DNA from: DASRJG01 sp032124015
Lineage (GTDB): Bacteria > Acidobacteriota > Polarisedimenticolia > Polarisedimenticolales > DASRJG01
Direction: 5' to 3'
NCBI GenBank assembly: GCA_032124015.1
Contig: JAQBEH010000022.1
Location: 1 to 64,000, forward strand
Length of the DNA stretch: 64,000 nucleotides
The stretch's first letter is position 1, and every line of letters starts with the position of its first letter. Below the pieces are notes generated by a model. It was not told the origin of the DNA and ran no database searches. It was given only the letters and a program-made list of their open reading frames with translations. Below are positions 27,897 to 36,140 of the stretch, piece after piece. The position numbers were made by a program, and so were the translations under genes.

Positions 27897-29942
27897 GGCG
27901 CGAAAAAGGGGAGTGTCCCCTTTTCCCCAAACCTGCAGCATCCACGCCACATCGAAGGCGATCTCCTTCAGCGCGTCGTAGCGCCCCGAGGAACCGCCGT
28001 GGCCGGCGGCGAAGTTCACCTTCAACAGGACCTGCGGCGCGCCGTCGTTTCTTTCACGCAAGCGCGCGACGTACTTGGCGGGCTCCCAGTACATGACTTG
28101 GCTGTCGTTGATGGAGGTCTTCACGAGCATTTTCGGGAATGGCTTACGGCCGAGGTTCGAGTACGGGCAATATGAGCGCAGGATCGCGAACTGCGCCGGA
28201 TCGGTCGGATTGCCCCACTCCTCGAACTCGGCGACGGTCAGCGGCAACGATGTATCGAGCATCGTGTTGATGACGTCGACGAACGGCACCTTGAGGACCG
28301 CGCCACCCGCGACGTCCGGCCGCAGGTTCATAACGGCCCCGATGAGAAGGCCGCCCGCGCTCCCCCCTTCGATGATCAAGCGCTCCCGCGAAGCGTACGA
28401 TCCGCGCACGAGGAAGTCAGCCACGGCGATGAAGTCGGTGAACGAGTTCGGCTTGTGCTCCATCCGCCCCGAATCGTGCCAGGGCTTTCCGAGCTCGCCT
28501 CCGCCACGCACGTGCGCCAGGGCGCAGACGGCGCCGCGATCGAGGAGCGACAGCCGGTTCGACGAGAACATCGCGGGGAGCGGATAGCCGTACGCGCCGT
28601 AACCCACGAGGTGCATCGGCGCCGTGCCGTCCATCGGCGTGTCCTTCCGGTGAGCGAGCGAGACCGGAACGGCCGTTCCGTCGGGCGCGATCGCTTGAGC
28701 GCGCTCCACGGTGTAGAGCGAGGGGTCGTAGCCGCCCAGCACCTCGTTACGCTTCATGAGCGTCTTGGCGCGCGTCGCCATGTCGTAGTCGTAGATGGAC
28801 GGTGGCGTGACCATCGACTGGTAACGGAAGCGGAAGATCGACGTCTTGAACTCGGCGTTGATGTCCGGGAAGGTCGAGTACGCCGGTTCCGGGAAAGAGA
28901 TCGCGTGGGTTTCGCCCGAGTCCAGCGCGTGCACCACGAAGCGCTCGAGCCCATCCTCGCGCTCGTAGGCGACGAGATGCTCCGCGAACAACTCGATCCC
29001 CGCCAGGTTCACGTCTGTGCGGTGCGGCAGGACCTCCGTCCACGCTTCCTTGGCGATGGCGTCGACGGGGCACCGTGCGAGGCGGTAGTTGCGTCCGCTA
29101 TCGTTGGTGCGAATCCAGAAGGTGCTTCCGCCGTGGTCGACCTCGTATTCGAGTTCGGGTGCTCTGGGCAGGAAGATCCGGAATGCGCCGTCGGGATCGC
29201 TCGCTGCGAGGAAGCGGACCTCGCTGGCCGTGTGGCTGTCGGCGTCCAGGAAGAGGTACCCGAGACTCCGCGAGCGGCGGATCGCAAGCGAGAATCGCTC
29301 ATCCGACTCCTCGTGAATGAGGACAGGTTCCGCGTCGCCTCGCCGGTGACGCCAAAGTCGATACGCTCGTTTCGCGTCGTCGTCGGTAACGTAAAAGAGC
29401 GTTTTCCCGTCGGCCGACCATGCGACCGAGCTGACCCTTTCGATCGATTCCGGCCCGTTTTCGGCGCGCCGCAGGTCGCGGACGTGCAGCGTGTACTCGC
29501 GAAACCCGGTCGTGTCCACCGAGTAGGCCAGTAAGCTGCCGTCGTCGCTCACCACGAAGGCGTTCACGGCGAAATAGGCGTGGTCGCGAGCGAGAGCGTT
29601 CAAGTCGAGGACGATTTCTTCGGCCGAGGTGAGCGCGCCGAGCTTGCGCGCGAGGATCGGGTACTGCTTCCCTTCCTCGGTGCGCGCGTAGTACCAATAC
29701 AATCCCTTGCGGTAGGGGACCGAGAGGTCGGTCTCTTTGATGCGCGCGAGCATTTCCTTGTACAGGCGCTCTTGAAGGGCGCCGGTTCCCTGAAGCGCCG
29801 CTTCCGCGTGGGCGTTCTCGGCGACGAGGTGCGCCGTGACCCGAGGATCGTCTTTGTCGCGAAGCCAGAAGTAGTCGTCCTCCAGGGTCTCGCCATGAAG
29901 CGTGATCGCATGGGGAATACGCGGAGCGATGGGCGGGTTCAT
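27828..29942 (-). CDS. ptrB: Prolyl oligopeptidase family serine peptidase (oligopeptidase B-like)
   Basis: 704-residue S9A peptidase that cuts small peptides after basic or proline residues. The N-terminal beta-propeller begins with LEDDYFWLRDKDDPRV; the hydrolase domain has YGAYGYPLPAMFSSNRLSLL, HVRGGGELGKPWHDSGRMEH, the nucleophile in GGSAGGLLIGAV and the catalytic His in AAGHGGSSGRYDAL. The conserved fold ends near AWMLQVWG; the last 31 residues (KGDTPLFRAS and on) are encoded by a REP element and run into nth. The start ATG at 29942 has TATTAT six bases upstream, so it is probably leaderless; an ORF extension upstream is REP-encoded. Confidence 0.93.
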   Translation of the reverse strand: MNPPIAPRIPHAITLHGETLEDDYFWLRDKDDPRVTAHLVAENAHAEAALQGTGALQERLYKEMLARIKETDLSVPYRKGLYWYYARTEEGKQYPILARKLGALTSAEEIVLDLNALARDHAYFAVNAFVVSDDGSLLAYSVDTTGFREYTLHVRDLRRAENGPESIERVSSVAWSADGKTLFYVTDDDAKRAYRLWRHRRGDAEPVLIHEESDERFSLAIRRSRSLGYLFLDADSHTASEVRFLAASDPDGAFRIFLPRAPELEYEVDHGGSTFWIRTNDSGRNYRLARCPVDAIAKEAWTEVLPHRTDVNLAGIELFAEHLVAYEREDGLERFVVHALDSGETHAISFPEPAYSTFPDINAEFKTSIFRFRYQSMVTPPSIYDYDMATRAKTLMKRNEVLGGYDPSLYTVERAQAIAPDGTAVPVSLAHRKDTPMDGTAPMHLVGYGAYGYPLPAMFSSNRLSLLDRGAVCALAHVRGGGELGKPWHDSGRMEHKPNSFTDFIAVADFLVRGSYASRERLIIEGGSAGGLLIGAVMNLRPDVAGGAVLKVPFVDVINTMLDTSLPLTVAEFEEWGNPTDPAQFAILRSYCPYSNLGRKPFPKMLVKTSINDSQVMYWEPAKYVARLRERNDGAPQVLLKVNFAAGHGGSSGRYDALKEIAFDVAWMLQVWGKGDTPLFRASATARDTDLRARVGDRTGRAQR
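27903..27926. repeat. REP-type element inside the 3' ends of nth and ptrB
   Basis: AAAAAGGGGAGTGTCCCCTT, the core in minus orientation, seven bases beyond the nth stop and within the extended reading frame of the oligopeptidase gene, where it encodes KGDTPLF. Confidence 0.85.
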
Positions 29943-29954
29943 CCGACAATAATA
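29943..29954 (-). promoter_or_regulatory. -10 box of a leaderless promoter for ptrB
   Basis: On the minus strand TATTAT (29949-29954), then six bases (TGTCGG) and the ATG at 29942. The box overlaps the edge of the adjacent REP element. Confidence 0.5.
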
Positions 29955-29988
29955 GGGGACACAGGGAAAGGGGACACTCCCCTTTTTC
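29951..29988 (+). repeat. REP-type element on one side of the RAYT gene
   Basis: AATAGGGGACACAGGGAAAG followed by GGGGACACTCCCCTTTTTC. Together with the inverted copy at 30810-30847 it flanks the transposase remnant, the usual arrangement of REP/RAYT units. Confidence 0.88.
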
Positions 29989-29995
29989 GCGGTGA

Positions 29996-30662
29996 TCAAA
30001 AGTGGAAATCTGGTTCGCGGTCAGGGAAGGGCGCGTCCCGCTTCGCCACCCGTGGTCGACCGCGTGGTCTCAGTGTACCCAGCAGGTTGAGGCGGGTAGC
30101 GACGTCCCGCGTCCAGGTCGAGTCGCCCAGGGGCCGGTCGCGTTGAATCGACGTGCGTAGCTCCGAAAGTTCGGCGCCTGTCAGTGGGGTGTCGACCCAA
30201 TCGAGCCACGGCGACGGAAGCGGCACCGGCGAGTTTGCCAGCAGTCCACGCGATTGGTCTATGAACTTCCGCTCGCGAACGCTCGACCATCGCCAGTGGG
30301 TAGCACAACGCACAAGGCCGGCCCGCACCGGATTGCGCTCGACATAACGCACGACCGTCAAGAAATGAGCATCAGCCTGGACGGGAGACGCCCCGTAACG
30401 CCCCTGCCAGACGCGGCCCGTTGTCCCGTGACGAACACGATGCCGTTGCACGTGCGTCGTGATGAGCCAGTGCATGAAGCGAGCGAGGTCCCCGTCCCCG
30501 ATCGGGCGCACGACCAGATGGACGTGGTTAGGCATGAGACACCAGGCGAGAACATCCAGGCGCACTCTGCTCTTGGCATCGTGCATCAGTCGCCCGGGCG
30601 TTGCGGCGAGTCACGACATGAGCGCACAAGCCACCGGGTATCGGACGGGAAAACCGAGGCAT
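29996..30662 (-). pseudogene. REP-associated tyrosine transposase (RAYT, Y1/HUH), frameshifted
   Basis: A 196-codon ORF (29996-30586) carries most of an IS200-like RAYT: the HUH motif in MPNHVHLVVRP, the catalytic Tyr in VRYVERNPVRAGLV, and the basic tail RPRGRPRVAKRD. The true N-terminus lies upstream in another frame: ATG at 30662 gives MPRFSRPIPGGLCAHVVTRR then NARAT, the conserved RAYT start. Between NARAT and MHDAKSRVRLDVLAW about 15-18 residues usual in the family are missing and the frame changes, so a small deletion has broken the gene. It is probably inactive. REP elements of opposite orientation flank it. Confidence 0.85.
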
Positions 30663-30762
30663 CGTGTCAGAGATGGGGGTGGGGGAGGACCATCGCCGAG
30701 GAAACTAGAACGGATGTCCGTTCCCTGAGGCCTTGCTCGAGCCGTCTCCTGGTTACGCATCC

Positions 30763-30795
30763 GCAACCCACCGCACGCGTCGTGCGGTGGGTTGC
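30763..30795. repeat. 15-bp perfect hairpin next to the RAYT
   Basis: Arms 30763-30777 (GCAACCCACCGCACG) and 30781-30795 with a CGT loop. Very strong stem with no T run after it. Different from the GGGGACA core but placed between the RAYT remnant and a REP copy, so it may be a second, longer hairpin of the unit. Confidence 0.85.
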
Positions 30796-30809
30796 GTCGC
30801 CGGAGCCTT

Positions 30810-30847
30810 GGAAAAGGGGAGTGTCCCCTTTTTGATGTCCCCTATTT
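30810..30847 (-). repeat. REP-type element on the other side of the RAYT gene, fused to the M16 stop
   Basis: Minus-strand reading: AAATAGGGGACATCAAAAAG followed by GGGGACACTCCCCTTTTCC. The TAG at 30842-30844 is the stop codon of the M16 peptidase gene. It is the inverted counterpart of 29951-29988. Confidence 0.88.
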
Positions 30848-33568
30848 CGGGTTGCCGTCGGGGTCGAGGTACTTCACGTCGCCCCATTTGAGTTCCTTGA
30901 TGCCGGCCTCGATCTTCGCGCGGTCGCCCACGACGACCCAGACCATCTTGTCGGGGGTCAGCGTCTTTTTGGCGTCGGCATCGACGTCGCTGGTCTTGAG
31001 CGCTCGGACCTTGCCGGGAAACGTCGTGTAGTAGTCGTCGGGAAGGCCGAAGATCACGATGTCGGCGATCGAGCCTGACACTGCACCCTGAGTCTCCCAC
31101 TGCCCAGGCAACGTGCGGGTCATGCCGTCTTGCGCCATCGCGAGCTCGGGCTGCGTGACGGGCATCGGGCCCGTGATGCCCTTGAACTGCTTCATGACCT
31201 CGACCATCGACTCCATGGTCTTGTCGGTTTGAACCGGTGCGTAGCCGATGAACGGGCGCTGGGCGCGCGCATCGGGAACGAACGTGTACACGCCGTAGGA
31301 CCAGTGCTTGTCTTCCCGCAGGTCCATGTTCAGGCGGGCAACGAACGATCCGCCCAACACCTGAGTCATGGTCTTGAACGCGATCTCGTCGGGGTTCGCG
31401 ATCGGCGGAACGAGCTGGCCGGCGAGGATCACCGATTGCGCGGCACCCGGCTTGTCGAGAATGTAGATCGTCGTCGCGTTCTTCCCGGCGACGTTCGCCA
31501 GCTTCTTCGCCGGCACGCTTCCCTTCTTCCAGTCTTTGAACAGCGCCTCGAGTTTGGGCTTGATCTCGGCGAGCGTGGTGTTGCCGACGACGATCATCGT
31601 CGCGTTGTCGGGTTTGAACCACGTCTGGTGGTACTTGACGAGATCGTCTCGCGTCATCTTTGCCACGCCGTCCTCGTACCCTGACCCTGAGAACGGAAGC
31701 CCGTACGGATGGCTGGAGCCGTAAAGAAGTTTCGGGAAGACGCGCAGCGCCATCCCGACCGGCTGGGCCTTCTCGCGCTGGATTCTCGCGATCTGCTGCT
31801 TTTGCAGGCGCTCGAAATCCGCCTCGGGGAAGGACGGATGCAACACGATGTCGGCGAAAAGGTCGAGTGAGGCGTCGAGGTTGGCGTTCAACGCGGAGAG
31901 AGAGACGAACGAGCTGTCGAGCGACGACCCCGCCCCGACGTTGGCTCCGAGCCGCTGCTGCTCATCGGAGATTTGGAGCGACGAGCGGGTCTTCGTCCCC
32001 TCGTCGAGCATTGCCATCGTAAGGCTAGCGGTGCCTGGAATGCCGTTCTGGTCGGCGGCGTAGCCAGCGTCCAAGATCAGGTTGAACCGGACGACCGGGA
32101 CCGAGTCGCGCCGGGCGAACTGGATCTTCATGCCGTTCGAGAGTGTGGCCTTTTCGACTTTCGGGAAAACGACGGGAGGCTCCGCGCCCCCTTCCGGCAT
32201 CTTCTTGCGGTCGGCGCCGGCGCCGTCAGCTTTGAGGTCGGCCGGGTACGGGTCGATCTGGAGGATATAGACGCCGTCGCTGAGCCACTTCTTAGCGGCC
32301 TCCTTGACTTCGGTCTGGGTTGCTTTGCGCACGATATCGAGGTCGTTCTTGTAAGCGTCGGGCGTTCCCGCGTAGACCATGCCGGCAGCCAGCACGTCCG
32401 ACGTGCCACCGAATCCGCCGATGCGCTCTACGCCTCGAATGAACCCGGAGAAGACGTCGGTTTTCGCCCGCTCGAGCTCATCGGGGGTCGGTCCCTTGGC
32501 TAGGAACTTGGCAAGCTCCTCGTCCATCGTCTTTTCGACCTGGGCCGGATCGCCGTCTTTCTTGACGTCGACCTCGAGGGTGAACAAGCTGGCGATCTCG
32601 CGCGTGTCGTTGTAGGCGTTGACTCTGGTCGCGGTCTGGTCGTCGTAAACCAGGCGCTTGTAAAGACGCGAGCTCTTGCCGTTCGACAGCACCTGCGCCG
32701 CGAGATCGAGCAACACGCGGTCTTTCGTCGCGTCGCCTGGAACGTTCCAGTACTTCAGGATGCGCGTTTGCGGGACACGGTCCTGGGCCAACTGGCGCGA
32801 GGATCCCGTTCGCTTGGCGACCCATTGATCGAAGCGGGCGATCGGGGGGCCTGGCGGGATGTCGCCGAAGTAGGTCTTCACCTTCGCGAGAATCTCCTGC
32901 GTATTGACGTCTCCGGCGATCGACAACACCGCGTTGTTCGGTCCGTAGTACGTCGCGAACCACTCCTTGACGTCTTCGAGCTTGGCGGCGCCCAGGTCTT
33001 CCATCGAGCCGATGACCGTCCAGTTGTAAGGGTGGCCGACGGGGAAACAGGCCTTGTTCGACAGCTCATCGGAAAGCGAGTACGGCTCGTTGTCGCCCTG
33101 GCGCTTTTCGTTTTGGACGACCCCGCGCTGCTCGTCGAGCCGCGGTTGGTCGATCGCGCCGGTCAAGTGCCCCATCCGGTCGGACTCGAGCCAGAGGATC
33201 GTGTCGAGCGCGGTCTTCGGCACGTTCTGGAAGTAGTTCGTTCGGTCGTTGTTGGTCGTACCGTTCAGGTCGGTGGCTCCCAACGGCTCGACCGCCATGA
33301 AGTAGTCGTTGTTGAAGTTCTCGCTCCCGTTGAACATCAGATGCTCGAACAGGTGAGCGAATCCTGTGCGGCCGGGCTTCTCGTTTTTCGACCCCACGTG
33401 GTACCAGACATTGACCGCCACGATCGGGGCCTTGTGGTCCTCGTGGACGATCAGCGTGAGGCCGTTGTCGAGGGTGAACTTCTGGTAGGAGATGTCGGGG
33501 ATAGGAAGTTCGGCGGCGAGCGCCGGAAGCGCCGCAGCGAGTGCGAGAGCGATCAGACCTTTCTTCAT
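30842..33568 (-). CDS. Exported M16 (pitrilysin-type) double peptidase
   Basis: 908 residues: signal peptide (MKKGLIALALAAALPALAAE), an active M16 half (about 25-440) and a second, inactive-type half (about 470-900). The inverted zinc motif HLFEH is at residues 72-76 and the distal Glu in VVQNEKRQGDNE near 154. The second half (NGMKIQFARRDSVPVVRFNL) lacks HxxEH, as is normal for the lid half of fused M16 enzymes. Probably a periplasmic peptidase acting on small peptides. ATG at 33568 with AAGGAGA upstream. The stop is part of a REP element. Confidence 0.93.
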   Translation of the reverse strand: MKKGLIALALAAALPALAAELPIPDISYQKFTLDNGLTLIVHEDHKAPIVAVNVWYHVGSKNEKPGRTGFAHLFEHLMFNGSENFNNDYFMAVEPLGATDLNGTTNNDRTNYFQNVPKTALDTILWLESDRMGHLTGAIDQPRLDEQRGVVQNEKRQGDNEPYSLSDELSNKACFPVGHPYNWTVIGSMEDLGAAKLEDVKEWFATYYGPNNAVLSIAGDVNTQEILAKVKTYFGDIPPGPPIARFDQWVAKRTGSSRQLAQDRVPQTRILKYWNVPGDATKDRVLLDLAAQVLSNGKSSRLYKRLVYDDQTATRVNAYNDTREIASLFTLEVDVKKDGDPAQVEKTMDEELAKFLAKGPTPDELERAKTDVFSGFIRGVERIGGFGGTSDVLAAGMVYAGTPDAYKNDLDIVRKATQTEVKEAAKKWLSDGVYILQIDPYPADLKADGAGADRKKMPEGGAEPPVVFPKVEKATLSNGMKIQFARRDSVPVVRFNLILDAGYAADQNGIPGTASLTMAMLDEGTKTRSSLQISDEQQRLGANVGAGSSLDSSFVSLSALNANLDASLDLFADIVLHPSFPEADFERLQKQQIARIQREKAQPVGMALRVFPKLLYGSSHPYGLPFSGSGYEDGVAKMTRDDLVKYHQTWFKPDNATMIVVGNTTLAEIKPKLEALFKDWKKGSVPAKKLANVAGKNATTIYILDKPGAAQSVILAGQLVPPIANPDEIAFKTMTQVLGGSFVARLNMDLREDKHWSYGVYTFVPDARAQRPFIGYAPVQTDKTMESMVEVMKQFKGITGPMPVTQPELAMAQDGMTRTLPGQWETQGAVSGSIADIVIFGLPDDYYTTFPGKVRALKTSDVDADAKKTLTPDKMVWVVVGDRAKIEAGIKELKWGDVKYLDPDGNPK

Positions 33569-34017
33569 CACGTGATCTTCTCCTTCGTGGTGGTACTGAG
33601 ATTGCAATCTTTCTACGCGTACGCTCGCGCGTGGTTTCATGCGCGGAATCCCCAAACGCGACTCGAAACGGATGGAATACGGTAGCAGGGGCCAGTCTGG
33701 AATGGTGGGATGAATCGAGAGAAACCTGATACGGAAGTCCTCGCCCAATCGTTCGGCCCCCTCGAGTTCCAGGTACTGGAGGCGATCTGACGAAAGCGGC
33801 GACCGGCCTTGCGCTGGCCGTCGTCGGCCGGTCGGGAGATCGAAAGAGCCTGGGCGATCGCCGCCGAAGGCGAGTGTTGGTCCCGCGCGCTCGGGGGCGC
33901 CTCGATTCGCGTGGGCCCCGGCGGTCCTGGGGGCGGTTGGGGTCATAACGGCGCCTGGTAGTCGTTGGCGTCTCCCTCTATCCTTCGCGTTCGATCGTCC
34001 GGAGTCGAGGGGAACTC
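33569..34017. other. 449-base divergent intergenic region
   Basis: Lies between the divergent M16 and TonB-receptor genes. It holds a BlaI-like remnant (33710-33790), an 8-bp stem GACCGGCC/GGCCGGTC (33801-33808 and 33826-33833), and a TATCCT at 33979-33984 that may be the -10 of the receptor gene with a leader of about 30 bases containing GGAGTCGAGGGGAA. The rest shows no coding signal I trust, though the plus strand keeps translating GC-rich text for some distance. Confidence 0.5.
33710..33790 (+). pseudogene. Possible remnant of a BlaI/MecI-type regulator (N-terminus only)
   Basis: 26 codons: MNREKPDTEVLAQSFGPLEF then QVLEAI and TGA. FGPLEFQVLEAI resembles the start of BlaI/CopY winged-helix repressors (FGPLExxVLxxLW); the TGA falls exactly where the conserved Trp (TGG) is expected. 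The following reading frame gives no recognisable continuation. A GGTGGG ribosome-like site precedes the ATG. Most likely a decayed repressor gene; chance similarity cannot be excluded for such a short match. Confidence 0.4.
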
Positions 34018-36117
34018 ATGCGCCGATGGATACCCGCAATCATGACGCTCGCTGTGCTGGGGATTTCCGTCCTACGGGCGGCCGACACCGAAACCCCGGT
34101 TGCTCATCCGGACGCCGAAGAGCGCGTCGAGGTCACGGCCACCAAGTTCGAGGACGACCCTGACAAGATCCCGCAGTCGATGACCGTCGTTTCGGGCCAG
34201 GATCTCAGGGATCGTGGGGCGATGGATTTCCGCTCGGCCCTGGCGCTCGTGGCCGGAGTCGACATCGCCCCGGGCGGAGACGGCGGGCCGGCCTCGGCGG
34301 TCCCCGAAATGTGGGGCTTCAGGGAGCAGGACGCGTACCTGTTGATCGTCGACGGCGTCCCTTGGGGCGGCGTGTTCAACCCGCAGGTGTCGACCGTGCG
34401 CCTGAACGATATCGAGAGGATCGAGATCCTGCGCGGGGCGGCGCCGGTCATGTACGGGACCACCTCGTTCGTCGGAGTGATCCAGGTGATCCGCTACCGC
34501 CCCGGGTCCGGCGCGCCCGGCATCCAGGCGGCCGCGGGCTCGTACGGTAGTGCGGCGCTCGCGTCGTCGTTCGACCTCGGAACGTGGGCCGGCTTCGGCT
34601 CCCGTCTCACGCTCGACGCCGAGCAGCGGGATTACCCCGACCCGCGCACCGACTTCGAGCGCGGGCATGTTCTCTGGCGCAACTTCCGCCCGCTCGGTGG
34701 CGGTGGTGAAGTCTATTTCAACCTCGAAGGCACGTGGCTCAACCAGTCCCCGTCGAGCCCGGTCCCACGCACGGGAACCGTCCTCGCGCCGAACGTCCCG
34801 CAGAACGCCAATTACAACCCCGGCGGTGCCGAAATCGATCCCCGCCGGAACACGGTGAACGGCGGCTTCACCATCCCGAAGTCCTACGGCATCTGGAGCG
34901 GGCTCGTGTCCTACGCGCGTTCGTCCACCGACGCCCTGCGCGGATTCATCACCGATCCGACCGGGCCGGTCTTCCCCGCAATCGGCGAGCGTTCGACTAC
35001 AACCCTCGACGAGGTGTAGGCCGACGCCCACATCGAGCTCACGAACGTCGCGAAGACTCAAATTGTGGTCGGTGTGGATTCCCAGTACGGCAAAGGCGAC
35101 CTAGACGGTGGCGATTTCGACTACACGATCAACGCCGACGGCTCGGACCCGCCCGACGGCAACTCGATTCCGCTGAACATCGACGCGAATATCATCGACA
35201 CTCGAAATTTCGGAGGGCTGTACGGATTCGTCGCCTGGACGCCCGACTGGAGGTGGCGGCTCGAGGGGGGGCTGCGCCTCAATCTCACCGACGAGAGCCG
35301 CGACACCACGGTCCAGGACTTCGTGCCGGCGACGTTAGACCAGGGAACCGACCACGCCAGCGAGTCGAGGCCGAGCGGAAGCGCGGGTGTGACGTTCACC
35401 GCGTGGCAACGCGGGGCCGACAATGTCCGGATCTTCGCCGACTACCGGAAGACGTACAAGCCCGCCGCCGTGGATTTCGGCCTGAACGCCGAAGCCAGAA
35501 TCCTAGACCCCGAGACCTCGGAGAGCATCGAGCTGGGCGTGCGCACGACGCTCCTCGAGCAGAGACTAGAGCTTGAGATGTCGGTCTTCAACATGGAGCT
35601 CCAAAATCTCGTGGTCCCCACGACCGTGAATGGCCTGCCCGCGCTCGAAAACGCCGGCGCCGAGCAGTTCAAGGGGATCGAGCTCGAAGCGACCGGGCGC
35701 CTGCCGCACGACATCGTGGTGCGGGCGGCGGGGAGCTACCACGACGCAACGTTCCTCGATTACGTTCGGGACTTCGACGGCGTGCCGACCCAGCTCGAAG
35801 GGAAACGCCAAGAGATGACCCCGATCTGGCTGGCCGGGGCCGGCATCGTCTACGCGCCTGCCAAGGGGTTCATCGCCCACGCGGAGGCGTCGTTCACCGG
35901 CTCGCGCTATCTCAACAAACGGAACACGGCGCTCGCCGCCCAGTTCACGACGTGGGGGATGGGCGTCGGCTGGCGCGGGGACCGCTTCACGATCCGGCTC
36001 GACGGCACGAATCTCGGCGACGAGCGCCCTCCGGTTTCCGAGAGCGAGCTCGCCGATGCGTCCTACTACCTTCTCGAGGCCCGCCGGATCTGGCTGTCGT
36101 TCGACTGGTTGTTCTGA
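34018..36117 (+). pseudogene. TonB-dependent outer-membrane receptor with an in-frame TAG
   Basis: One reading frame of 700 codons interrupted by a single TAG at 35017-35019 (codon 334). Before it: signal peptide (residues 1-22), a plug domain (EERVEVTATKFEDDPDKIPQ, then VDGVPWGGVFNPQ and IERIEILRGAAPVMYGTTSF) and the first strands. After it the barrel continues with no frameshift and ends RIWLSFDWLF, a proper C-terminal aromatic strand. TAG is a normal stop for many genes here, so recoding is unlikely. Either a recent nonsense mutation or a sequence error. The substrate is unknown; proximity to a cytochrome locus may suggest a metal or heme ligand. SD GAGGGGAA precedes the ATG. Confidence 0.9.
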
Positions 36118-36140
36118 AAAAGTGGAACTCCCCTACTTCT

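Noticed and set aside
29996..30586. Intact transposase gene starting at 30586
   Set aside because: The family N-terminus is present upstream in another frame, so this ORF start is an artefact of a frameshift.
30753..31622. Alternate frame ORF over the 3' half of the M16 gene
   Set aside because: Same-strand, out-of-frame; the M16 frame explains the region.
34018..35019. A complete 333-residue plug-only receptor
   Set aside because: The barrel continues in the same frame directly after the TAG with no new promoter or ribosome site.
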